From Phycisphaerales bacterium (GTDB lineage Bacteria > Planctomycetota > Phycisphaerae > Sedimentisphaerales > Anaerobacaceae), in assembly GCA_011057845.1 (NCBI GenBank), contig DSDB01000215.1, forward strand, positions 1-12,520: DNA of 12,520 nucleotides, in the 5' to 3' direction. Position 1 is the stretch's first letter; each line of letters opens with the position of its first letter. The notes beneath the pieces are model-generated. The model made no database searches. It had not been told where the DNA came from and worked only from the letters and a program-made list of their open reading frames with translations. The position numbers and the translations under genes were made by a program. Below are positions 6,865 to 12,520 of the stretch, piece by piece.

Positions 6865-8002
6865 TCACAGGCCCCCCTGCGACAACATCCTTCCGCCATA
6901 GCTCCCCAAGTGAATAGTCCTTCAGCCAAGCGGACAGACCCTCCGCATCCAAGCGTTCAAAACAGGAGGCCCCTTTCTTACGATTCACTGCAATAATGTC
7001 TCCCGGCGCGAAACAATCCACCAGAGCCGGTGATTGCGTGCAGATAATCAGTTGTGTCTTCTCTGAAGCTGCCTGAATCAACTCGGCCAAGATCTCGATG
7101 GCGTAAGGATGGAGGCCGAGTTCCGGTTCGTCGACTATGATCGTCGACGGAGGGTAGGGCTGCAACAAAGCAGTGGCAAGACAGATGAAACGGATCGTAC
7201 CATCCGATAGATGATGAGGCTTGAGAGGATAGTCCGACCCTCTTTGCCGCCAGCGCAGACGCACCTTGTCTTGTTTGTTGGGTTTCAGTATGAAGTCCTT
7301 GAAGAACGGCGCCACCAGTCGAACCGACTCAACGATTCGCTCATAGGTCTCCGTTTCGCTTCTTCTCAGTTCAAGCAGGAACGGGGCAATATTCGCGGCG
7401 TCAAACCGCAAGTAGTCGCAGTCATCCACGGACTCCGAGCGGCGCATCGAGGCAAGATTGCTGGTATCGTGGAAATGGTAGATCTTCCACGATGCAATGG
7501 CGTCATACACGTAGGAGGCTACACTCGGTCCGCCGCCCGCGCCTTTCTCTTTGCGTTCCTCCAGCAATCTGGGCGTCGTATGGCCGCTTCCCATGTCCCA
7601 CCAGCCGGCGGTTCCCCTGTCATAATATCGAGCTTCGTCATTTATTATGAATGCCTCCTCAGACGTTGGGGCTAGTCTGAATCGGTAGCCGTTGGGTCCG
7701 AATCGCAACTTCGCTTCAATGCACTTTGTGACCTTCGGGCCGTTGAAGAGAAAGTCGTCGCTTCCACCGCCGTCAGCGATGTAGGCCTTGAGGCTTGAGT
7801 CCTGCAAATCCGGCAACGGCAGCTCCATCATGGCCCGCAGCAAGCGAAAGAAGTCCACAAGGTTGCTCTTGCCTGCACCGTTGCCACCGATCAGGATGTT
7901 GAGGCTGTGTAACTCAAAGTCTTCAAGGGATTGGATCGACTTGAAGCCCTTGATGGTCAGTCTGTCTAATGCTTTCGGTTTCATGTCCTTGGTCGTTTCC
8001 AT
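6857..8002 (-). CDS. AAA/ABC-type ATPase (COG4637/AAA_21, OLD-like) encoded with DUF4276 partner
   Basis: This 381-residue ATPase of the SMC/RecF/OLD kind has a typical start, LTIKGFKSIQSLEDFEL then LNILIG. It has Walker A GGNGAGKS at 39-46, an ABC signature LSDGT at 265-269, and Walker B with IIVDEPELGLHP (D291, E292). TQSP follows in place of the usual switch THSP. The end, SLGELWRKDVVAGG, matches COG4637 predicted ATPases as I remember them. There is no C-terminal TOPRIM domain, so the nuclease-like part appears to be supplied by the separate DUF4276 protein. The ATG abuts the ruvC TAA with no gap; ATG 7984 (MKPKALDRL) is an alternative. Sampled lines are 43-50% GC, lower than the neighbours, which suggests transfer. 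ATPase membership is firm; a defence role is inference from gene pairing. Confidence 0.88.
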   Translation of the reverse strand: METTKDMKPKALDRLTIKGFKSIQSLEDFELHSLNILIGGNGAGKSNLVDFFRLLRAMMELPLPDLQDSSLKAYIADGGGSDDFLFNGPKVTKCIEAKLRFGPNGYRFRLAPTSEEAFIINDEARYYDRGTAGWWDMGSGHTTPRLLEERKEKGAGGGPSVASYVYDAIASWKIYHFHDTSNLASMRRSESVDDCDYLRFDAANIAPFLLELRRSETETYERIVESVRLVAPFFKDFILKPNKQDKVRLRWRQRGSDYPLKPHHLSDGTIRFICLATALLQPYPPSTIIVDEPELGLHPYAIEILAELIQAASEKTQLIICTQSPALVDCFAPGDIIAVNRKKGASCFERLDAEGLSAWLKDYSLGELWRKDVVAGGPVNE

Positions 8003-8491
8003 TTACGTCGGCACGATCCTGCCGATGGCATTCGCGCAGCACAGCGCCGCGGCAATCGCGTCCGCCACGTCCGGCGGCTGGGGCACCTCGGCCAGCGACA
8101 AAATCGTCCGGATCGTCCGCTGCATCTGCTCCTTGGACGCCCGGCCGCTGCCGGTCAGAGACTTCTTGATCCGCGTGGCACTGTAGCTGGTCAGGCGGAC
8201 ACCCGCCTCGGCGCAGCACTGGAGTATAACACCGCGGGCATGACCCATCAATATCGCCGTCCGCGGGTGCGCGTAATGGGCGTACAACTGCTCGACGGCC
8301 ACCACCTGCGGCCGCAGCCGGTCCAGCAGGCTGCGGAAATCGACGGCAATCTGATGGAGCTTGCCCTCCAGCGGCAGGTCCGCCGTGGTCCGCACCACCC
8401 CCGCCTCCACCAGCGACTCGCCCAGCGGATCGCTGTCCAGACACGCATACCCGCAGACCTGCAAGCCCGGATCGACGCCCAGCACCCTCAT
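8003..8491 (-). CDS. ruvC: Crossover junction endodeoxyribonuclease RuvC
   Basis: RuvC is the dimeric RNase-H-fold resolvase that cuts Holliday junctions symmetrically. From the chosen start the product is 162 residues with all four catalytic acids: D7 (GVDPG), E67 (AVEQLY), D141 and D144 (PPDVADAIA). The conserved HPRTAILMGHARG and SYSATRIKKSLTGSGRASKEQ blocks are also present. I prefer ATG 8491: it forms an ATGA overlap with the cysS stop, has GGAG six bases upstream, and gives the family start MRVLGVDPG. ATG 8497 lies two codons earlier and has no spacing for that GGAG. The C-terminus appears intact, so the foreign cassette immediately after its stop did not truncate the gene. Confidence 0.95.
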   Translation of the reverse strand: MRVLGVDPGLQVCGYACLDSDPLGESLVEAGVVRTTADLPLEGKLHQIAVDFRSLLDRLRPQVVAVEQLYAHYAHPRTAILMGHARGVILQCCAEAGVRLTSYSATRIKKSLTGSGRASKEQMQRTIRTILSLAEVPQPPDVADAIAAALCCANAIGRIVPT

Positions 8492-9966
8492 TTCCATCTC
8501 CAGACGGTTCCGTCGGGCTTGTCCTCAAGAACGATGCCTATGGCGTCGAGCTGCTGCCGGATCGCATCGGCCGCCGCATAATCCTTCCCCTTGCGGGCGG
8601 CGGCCCGCTGTTCAATCAGAATTCTCACAATCCCGTCCAGTCGTTCCTCATCGACGCCGCCGGCCTGAACATCCGCCCCACGGACCACGCCAAGCACATC
8701 CCCTCCCAAGCGCTCCAACACCTCATACACGGCCGTTAGGCTGCCCGGCGCCGTATCCCCGTCGTCAAGCAGGCTATTGGCCAGACGGACCAAGTCAAAG
8801 ACAACCGACAGCGCCACCGCCGTGTTCAGATCGTCGTCCATTGCGGCCTCGAACTTCGTCCTTAACGGCTCAAGCCGGCCGAGGACGTCGGCGTCGGCTT
8901 GGCCCTCGGGGGCGTCGGCAATCCGTTTTCTCAGCCCCCGCACCGCTTCAGCGATGCGGTCATTGCCGCTCTGGGCGGCGAACAGGGCCGCGTCGGAGAA
9001 GTCCAGCGGGCTGCGATAGTGGCTGTTGAGAATCAACTGGCGAACGGCCAGCGGGTCATAGGCCCGCGTCAGGCGCTCGTGCGAGCCGGAGAAGGCCTGC
9101 TTGAGGTTGATGAAGTTGTTGAGGCTCTTGCCCATCTTCTGGCCGTCGACCGTGACCATGTTGTTGTGCAGCCAGAACCGCACGAACTGCGCGTCGTTGG
9201 CGGCCTCGGCCTGGGCAATCTCGCACTCATGGTGCGGAAACTGATTCTCCAGGCCCCCGCCGTGTATGTCGATGGTCCGTCCCAGGTACTTCATTGCCAT
9301 CGCCGAGCATTCCAGGTGCCAGCCCGGATAGCCCATCCCCCAGGGGCTTGGCCACTGCATGATGTGGTTGGGCTCGGCCCGCTTCCACAAGGCGAAGTCC
9401 GCCGGGCTCCTCTTGTCCGGCGAAGGCTCGATGCGGGCCCCGGCGATCATCTCCTCGATGTTGCGCCCGGACAACTTGCCGTACTCGGTGAACTTCGCAA
9501 CATCGAAGTATACCGAGCCGCCGACCTCGTAGGCATAGCCCTTCTCCAGGAGCGTTTTGACCAGCTCAATCTGCTCGATGATATGCCCCGATGCCCGCGG
9601 ACTGATGTCCGGCCGCACGCAGTTGAGCCGGTCCATGTCCTCGAAGAAGCTCCGCGTGTAGTACTCCGCAATCGCCATCGGGTGCTTCTGCTCCCGCCTG
9701 GCCGCCGCCGCGACCTTGTCCTCCCCCTCATCCGCATCATCCGTCAGATGCCCCACGTCCGTGATATTCTGCACGTATGTAACGCTGTACCCCAGATACC
9801 GCAGATACCGCACGAGCACGTCGAAGCTGACGTAGCTCTTGGCGTGGCCCAGGTGAGCATGTCCATAGACCGTCGGCCCGCATACGTAGACCCCCACACG
9901 CCCCTCGTTCAATGGCTCAAACGGCTCTTTTCGCCGACTCAGACTGTTATAAAGATGTAATCCCAC
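8488..9966 (-). CDS. cysS: Cysteinyl-tRNA synthetase
   Basis: This class I synthetase charges tRNA-Cys. The 492-residue product has the N-terminal CGPTVYGHAHLGHA with the HIGH-type motif HLGH, the KMSKS-type motif KMGKS at 277-281, and four predicted zinc ligands: C29, C220 (HLEC), H245 and E249 (HHECE). These match the C28, C209, H234 and E238 set of E. coli in relative spacing. A DALR-like helical region (DDDLNTAVALSVVFDL) and a C-terminal cap follow. The start is GTG 9966 (VGLHLYNSLSRRKEPFEPL), matching the family N-terminus. It is preceded by GAGGTGG five bases upstream, and that binding site comes from the heptamer repeat leader. The frame stays open through the repeats to 10080, but that stretch is repeat-encoded. 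The stop overlaps ruvC (ATGA). Confidence 0.96.
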   Translation of the reverse strand: MGLHLYNSLSRRKEPFEPLNEGRVGVYVCGPTVYGHAHLGHAKSYVSFDVLVRYLRYLGYSVTYVQNITDVGHLTDDADEGEDKVAAAARREQKHPMAIAEYYTRSFFEDMDRLNCVRPDISPRASGHIIEQIELVKTLLEKGYAYEVGGSVYFDVAKFTEYGKLSGRNIEEMIAGARIEPSPDKRSPADFALWKRAEPNHIMQWPSPWGMGYPGWHLECSAMAMKYLGRTIDIHGGGLENQFPHHECEIAQAEAANDAQFVRFWLHNNMVTVDGQKMGKSLNNFINLKQAFSGSHERLTRAYDPLAVRQLILNSHYRSPLDFSDAALFAAQSGNDRIAEAVRGLRKRIADAPEGQADADVLGRLEPLRTKFEAAMDDDLNTAVALSVVFDLVRLANSLLDDGDTAPGSLTAVYEVLERLGGDVLGVVRGADVQAGGVDEERLDGIVRILIEQRAAARKGKDYAAADAIRQQLDAIGIVLEDKPDGTVWRWK

Positions 9967-9971
9967 TTGAA

Positions 9972-9978
9972 CCACCTC
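9972..9978 (-). promoter_or_regulatory. Shine-Dalgarno site of cysS, supplied by the heptamer repeat
   Basis: GAGGTGG on the - strand lies five bases before the GTG at 9966. It is formed by the last CTGAGGT heptad and the following unit. It decides the start of cysS and rules out the longer open frame running upstream through the repeats. Confidence 0.65.
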
Positions 9979-9992
9979 AGACTTCAGACCTA

Positions 9993-10035
9993 AGACCTCA
10001 GACTTCAGACCTAAGGATTGTGAAGCCTGAGGTCT
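9993..10035 (-). promoter_or_regulatory. Predicted 15-bp RNA hairpin in the cysS leader
   Basis: In the transcript the segment from 10035 down to 10021 (AGACCTCAGGCTTCA) can pair with the segment from 10007 down to 9993 (TGAAGTCTGAGGTCT). All 15 positions pair, one of them as a G-U wobble, around a 13-base loop. No T-run follows, so it is not a classical terminator. The same 5' arm could instead pair over about 13 bases with the second repeat copy (9986-9974), which contains the cysS ribosome binding site. The pairing is read directly from the sequence; a regulatory role is inference. Confidence 0.55.
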
Positions 10036-10052
10036 ACAGCCTGAAGCCGCTC

Positions 10053-10565
10053 TTACAGTGTCCTGCGTTTCTTCTTGCACAACAAAGCGATAGCGGTCGC
10101 GGCAATCGCCTGGCCGCTTCCAATATCACCAAGGCCTTCGTTCGTCTTGGCCTTCACGTTGACGGCCGAGAAGTCGATGCCCAGCAACCCCGCGATGCAG
10201 CGTTTGATCTGGCCTTTGACGCCGCCTAGCCGCGGCTCTTCGGCGTGGATGGTCACATCCACGTTGATCACCCGCCACTTCTTCTCTTCCAGCTTCTCCC
10301 GCACGACATACAGCAGATCCTTGCTGTCGACATCCTTGAGCCGTTCATCCGTATCAGGAAAGAGCATCCCAATATCGCCCATCCCGCAGGCCCCCGCCAG
10401 GGCGTCGATGACGGCATGGAGCACCGCATCGCCGTCGCTGTGTCCGGCCAGGCCCAGCGGATACGGAATCTGCACGCCTCCGAGCATCAGCTTGCGGCCC
10501 TCGACAAGCCGGTGGATGTCGGTTCCGATCCCCACGCGATAGTCGTCTTCGGTGTCGCCGATCAC
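10053..10565 (-). CDS. ispF: 2-C-methyl-D-erythritol 2,4-cyclodiphosphate synthase
   Basis: IspF forms 2-C-methyl-D-erythritol 2,4-cyclodiphosphate with release of CMP in the MEP isoprenoid pathway; the enzyme is a zinc trimer. The 170-residue product has the metal ligands D16 and H18 (GIGTDIHRL) and H50 in GHSDGDAVLHAVIDAL, then FPDTDE. The CDP-binding end KTNEGLGDIGSGQAIAATA is also present. The GTG at 10565 overlaps the hisB stop (GTGA) and has AAGGG six bases upstream. This gives an extra eight residues (MIGDTEDD) compared with typical starts. No IspD domain is fused. Its neighbours are histidine genes upstream and cysS downstream; linkage of ispF with cysS is common in bacteria. The gap to cysS is the repeat-filled leader. 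Confidence 0.95.
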   Translation of the reverse strand: MIGDTEDDYRVGIGTDIHRLVEGRKLMLGGVQIPYPLGLAGHSDGDAVLHAVIDALAGACGMGDIGMLFPDTDERLKDVDSKDLLYVVREKLEEKKWRVINVDVTIHAEEPRLGGVKGQIKRCIAGLLGIDFSAVNVKAKTNEGLGDIGSGQAIAATAIALLCKKKRRTL

Positions 10566-11146
10566 AGCATGCCCTTCGTGCTTGGCACGTCCGCCCCGGT
10601 AATCCTGACGGCCGCGGCCATCGCCTGGCCAATCGCCTTGAAGATCGCCTCGGCGATATGGTGGCTGTTCGTGCCGTAGGGTACGTTCACGTGCAGATTG
10701 AACCGGCCGTTGTTGGACAGGCCGCGGAGCAGTTCCTCAATGCACTCGACGTCGAAATCCCCTATCTTGCCGGCCCGGTACTGTACATTGTAGACGCACG
10801 CAGGCCGGCCCGACAGGTCGATCGCCACGTTCGCCAGGGCGTCCTCCATCGGCACCGAACTGTGCCCGTATCGGGCGATGCCCTTCTTGTCGGCCAGTGC
10901 ATCGGCCAGGCACTGCCCCAGACAGATGCCGATATCCTCGACCGTGTGGTGGGCGTCCACCTCCAGGTCGCCGCTGGCCCGCACCGTCATGTCGATCCGC
11001 CCATGCTTGCTCAGGTGCGTAAGCATGTGGTCGAGGAACCCGACCCCCGTGTCGATTTCGTATCGCCCGATGCCGTCGAGGTTCAACTCGCAGGAGATGT
11101 CCGTTTCCCGCGTCTTTCGTTGGATTTTCGCAATTCTATCCGCCAT
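10562..11146 (-). CDS. hisB: Imidazoleglycerol-phosphate dehydratase (monofunctional)
   Basis: HisB dehydrates imidazoleglycerol phosphate to imidazoleacetol phosphate, step six of histidine biosynthesis; the enzyme is a manganese 24-mer. The 194-residue product has the paired family motifs: FLDHMLTH (H40, H44), HHTVEDIG (H66, H67, E70), GTNSHHIAEAIFK (H162, H163, E166) and the usual terminal STKGML. The length fits the monofunctional form without the N-terminal histidinol-phosphate phosphatase domain found in E. coli. The ATG at 11146 lies three bases after the hisC stop, with AAAGGGA upstream inside the hisC end. The product is the substrate of HisC after tautomerisation, so the two neighbours catalyse consecutive steps. 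Confidence 0.97.
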   Translation of the reverse strand: MADRIAKIQRKTRETDISCELNLDGIGRYEIDTGVGFLDHMLTHLSKHGRIDMTVRASGDLEVDAHHTVEDIGICLGQCLADALADKKGIARYGHSSVPMEDALANVAIDLSGRPACVYNVQYRAGKIGDFDVECIEELLRGLSNNGRFNLHVNVPYGTNSHHIAEAIFKAIGQAMAAAVRITGADVPSTKGML

Positions 11147-11149
11147 GGG

Positions 11150-12202
11150 CTATTCCCTTTGCGACAGGATTTCCTTGACGGCCGCCAACAGCATCCGGTT
11201 CTGCTGGGGCGTGCCGATGGAGATTCTCAGCTTGTCTTCAAGGCCCGGCAGGGGCCAGTACCGCACGAAGATCTTCCGGGCCGCCAGTTGTTCGTGTACG
11301 GATGCCGCCGAAGGCTCGGCGAATGTGACCAGGATGAAATTAGTCTGACTGCCGCGGACCGTCAGACCCAGCCCGCGCAGTTGTTCGGTCAATTCCGCCC
11401 GCTCCGCACAGACCTTTTCGATGTTTTCCACATAATACCGGCGGTCCCGCAACGCCGCCGTCGCCACGGCTATCGCCACGGCATCGACGTTGTACGAGTC
11501 CTTGACCTTCATCAGCCCCCGAATCAGGTCCGGCTGGGCCATGGCGTAGCCGAAGCGAAGCCCCGCCAGCGAGTACCCCTTGCTCATGGAGCGCAGGATG
11601 ATGACGTTATCGAAGCTGCGAACCAGCGACACGCACGACCGGCCCGCGAAATCCACGTAAGCCTCGTCAATCAGCAGCACGCCCGTCAGTTCATCGGCCA
11701 GGGCGGCCAGTTCCTCTATGCCCACCACCGTGCCGCTGGGGGCGTTCGGGTTGCATACGATGGTCAGGGCAGCACCCGTCGAGGCCAGTTTCGCCGGCAG
11801 GTTGAACTCCTCATCGAACGGAATCTCTATCGTCGGGCAGTCTTGCAGTCCGGCCAGCACCGGGTACAGCGAGTACGTCGGCACAGGATACGCCACCGGC
11901 CGGGCCTCATCGCAGAAGCACCGCAACGCCATATTGAGCAGCTCATCGCCCCCGTTGCAGCATAGGACGTTTTCCGGGGCCAGGCCGTTGATCTCGGCCG
12001 CGGCGCAGCGGAACGCATCGGCCAGCGGATCGGGATACCGCCGAAGTTGCTCCGGCCGCATCTCCGCCAGCGCCTGCATCGCCCGCGGCGAGGGCGGATA
12101 CGGGTTCTCATTCGTGTTGAGCTTGATGATATCCGTATCCCGGGGCTGAAAACCCGGCACGTAGCCTTCGGCCTTCTCTATGTTCTCACGAAAGTAGCCC
12201 AC
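11150..12202 (-). CDS. hisC: Histidinol-phosphate aminotransferase
   Basis: HisC is a PLP-dependent class I/II aminotransferase that converts imidazoleacetol phosphate to histidinol phosphate with glutamate. The 350-residue product shows LNTNENPYPPSP at 28-39, GGDELL at 84-89, NPNAPSG at 151-157, and D179 and Y182 (IDEAYVDF). The Schiff-base lysine K208 lies in SMSKGYSLAGLRFGYA, and NFILV occurs in the C-terminal domain. The length is typical. The GTG at 12202 has GGAG seven bases upstream and starts the family-like N-terminus MGYFRENIEKAEGYVPG. It is the first gene of the leftward operon, with a good promoter about 30 bases upstream. Paralogous aromatic or aspartate-type aminotransferases look similar, but adjacency to hisB settles the call. 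Confidence 0.95.
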   Translation of the reverse strand: MGYFRENIEKAEGYVPGFQPRDTDIIKLNTNENPYPPSPRAMQALAEMRPEQLRRYPDPLADAFRCAAAEINGLAPENVLCCNGGDELLNMALRCFCDEARPVAYPVPTYSLYPVLAGLQDCPTIEIPFDEEFNLPAKLASTGAALTIVCNPNAPSGTVVGIEELAALADELTGVLLIDEAYVDFAGRSCVSLVRSFDNVIILRSMSKGYSLAGLRFGYAMAQPDLIRGLMKVKDSYNVDAVAIAVATAALRDRRYYVENIEKVCAERAELTEQLRGLGLTVRGSQTNFILVTFAEPSAASVHEQLAARKIFVRYWPLPGLEDKLRISIGTPQQNRMLLAAVKEILSQRE

Positions 12203-12234
12203 TGCACGACTCCGGTCTTTGACTTTGAGCCGCG

Positions 12235-12264
12235 ATTATAGGCGCAAAGCCCGCCCGAATCCAA
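12235..12264 (-). promoter_or_regulatory. Predicted sigma-70 type promoter of the hisC...ruvB operon
   Basis: On the - strand a perfect TATAAT (12240 down to 12235) lies 18 bases downstream of TTGGAT (12264 down to 12259). The -35 is only a half match (TTG). Transcription would begin near 12228, leaving a leader of about 26 bases before the hisC GTG. No operator-like palindrome or T-box or leader peptide was seen. It is the only strong promoter candidate noticed for the operon. Confidence 0.6.
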
Positions 12265-12300
12265 GCCCCATTTCACAAAACCCGCCCTTTTGACATACGC

Positions 12301-12360
12301 CCCCGTACCATAGGGGCAGCCCCCCGTGGCTGCAGCGGTCCGGCCGGCCACCCCCCAGCC
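12301..12360. repeat. GC-rich dispersed-repeat-like element with hairpin
   Basis: GCAGCC at 12316-12321 and GGCTGC at 12328-12333 form a 6-bp stem with a 6-base loop. They are set in a TAGGGGCAGC...GTGGCTGC phrase of the type that recurs between genes in several environmental bacterial genomes, as I recall. A GGCCGGCC palindrome follows at about 12343-12350. No T-run is present on either strand, so terminator function is unlikely. Copy number cannot be judged from one window. Confidence 0.35.
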
Positions 12361-12362
12361 CC

Positions 12363-12482
12363 TTACAGCCCGTTGACCGCCTCCGCCACCGATTCCATCA
12401 CCTTCAGCAGCGCATCCTCATCAAGCCCCTTCAACGCCTCCTCATCCAGCCACATCCTCCAATGCACCCGAGCCTCAGTCAA
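12363..12482 (-). pseudogene. Short ORF, possible C-terminal remnant of an unrecognised gene
   Basis: A 39-codon frame runs on the - strand from a possible TTG at 12482 (other starts GTG 12467, ATG 12455) to TAA at 12363-12365. An in-frame TAG lies just upstream at 12486-12488. The product is acidic and helical (MWLDEEALKGLDEDALLKV) and looks like the tail of a larger protein. I do not recognise the family. Either it is a broken gene end next to a repeat border, or a chance frame. It has no clear Shine-Dalgarno site. Its transcription would be toward hisC. Confidence 0.25.
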
Positions 12483-12489
12483 CCTCTAC

Positions 12490-12520
12490 CACAGAAATAC
12501 GTATGGTGTCCCCAGAATAC
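12490..12520. repeat. Possible mobile-repeat border at the window edge
   Basis: The phrase GTATGGTGTCCCCAGAAT near 12501-12518 is of a kind I have seen repeatedly next to transposase genes and intergenic repeats in diverse bacteria, but I cannot name the element. It starts next to the in-frame stop that ends the small ORF remnant. It is truncated by the window, so nothing further can be said from this sequence alone. Confidence 0.25.

Larger units (their letters stand above)
9967..10052 (-). repeat. Degenerate 7-bp tandem repeats filling the ispF-cysS gap
   Basis: On the - strand the 86-base gap is two bases followed by twelve heptads in one register, ending exactly at the cysS GTG. The downstream half holds two copies of a 21-base unit: CTTAGGT followed by two CTGARGT heptads. 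The upstream half has heptads of CAGGCTT/TAGACCT type, which are essentially the complementary sequence of the same units in the opposite orientation. The array is thus an inverted arrangement of heptamers and can fold. Together with the ruvA-ruvB array, it fills the only other long gap of this operon. It is not a CRISPR: the units are seven bases long and there are no spacers. Confidence 0.8.
12203..12520. other. Intergenic stretch without a confident gene
   Basis: This 318-base stretch has no well-supported coding region. It contains, from left to right, the hisC leader and promoter (to 12264), a C/T-rich segment, a GC hairpin repeat, a 39-codon ORF of doubtful status and a possible mobile-repeat edge. 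No tRNA or other RNA gene was recognised on either strand. Confidence 0.6.

Noticed and set aside
8899..9960. 353-codon open frame on the + strand
   Set aside because: Antisense shadow of cysS, whose motifs and zinc ligands are all in place on the other strand.
9967..10052. CRISPR-like reading of the repeats
   Set aside because: Units are only seven bases, directly adjacent and degenerate, with no spacers and no cas genes in the window.
9967..10080. N-terminal extension of the cysS frame
   Set aside because: The extra residues are encoded by the heptamer array and overlap ispF; the ribosome site and family alignment favour GTG 9966.
10658..11965. 435-codon open frame on the + strand
   Set aside because: Antisense to hisB and hisC, both certain; the composition is typical of an out-of-frame reading.
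12290..12295. TTGACA on the + strand as a -35 box
   Set aside because: No -10-like hexamer occurs 15-19 bases downstream, where the sequence is GGGGC-rich.

Overview
The window is a dense stretch of bacterial chromosome, GC-rich with hand-counted lines of about 58-68% GC in the core genes. No RNA gene, CRISPR array or complete insertion sequence is visible. Gene content and protein flavour suggest a Planctomycetota genome, perhaps Phycisphaerae-like. The hints are the RuvB N-terminus, a YbeY with Asp in place of the third zinc His, and the joining of his, isoprenoid, cysS and ruv genes in one operon. This placement is inference, not a measured result.

Left part, + strand (1-4290): a compact operon of phoH (3' end only), a 7TM-HD cyclic-di-AMP phosphodiesterase homologue lacking the usual extracellular domain, ybeY, a CNNM/CBS/CorC-type membrane protein, and recO. 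Most junctions overlap or are short. The set joins RNA processing (PhoH, YbeY), second-messenger turnover, membrane ion homeostasis and recombinational repair.

Right part, - strand (12202 down to 4364): a long convergent operon read as hisC, hisB, ispF, cysS, ruvC, an AAA ATPase, a DUF4276 protein, ruvA, ruvB. A good TATAAT promoter lies just upstream of hisC. Junctions are tight: a 3-nt gap, a GTGA overlap, an ATGA overlap, a TAA directly followed by ATG, and an 8-nt overlap. The only two long gaps, ispF-cysS (86 nt) and ruvA-ruvB (73 nt), are each filled end to end by degenerate 7-base repeats in one register. The cysS leader can fold into a 15-bp hairpin, and its last repeat copies supply the ribosome binding site.

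The most interesting element is the two-gene cassette at 6154-8002, lodged between ruvC and ruvA. It consists of a COG4637/AAA_21-like ABC-type ATPase and a DUF4276 protein with a TOPRIM-like VEGxTE motif. It is visibly less GC-rich (sampled lines 43-52%) than the ruv genes around it. It resembles in layout the split OLD-type ATPase plus TOPRIM pairs used in phage defence, but its function is not established here.

The right edge (12203-12520) holds the hisC promoter, a GC-rich hairpin of dispersed-repeat type, a 39-codon ORF that looks like a gene remnant, and a short motif at the border that may belong to a mobile repeat.
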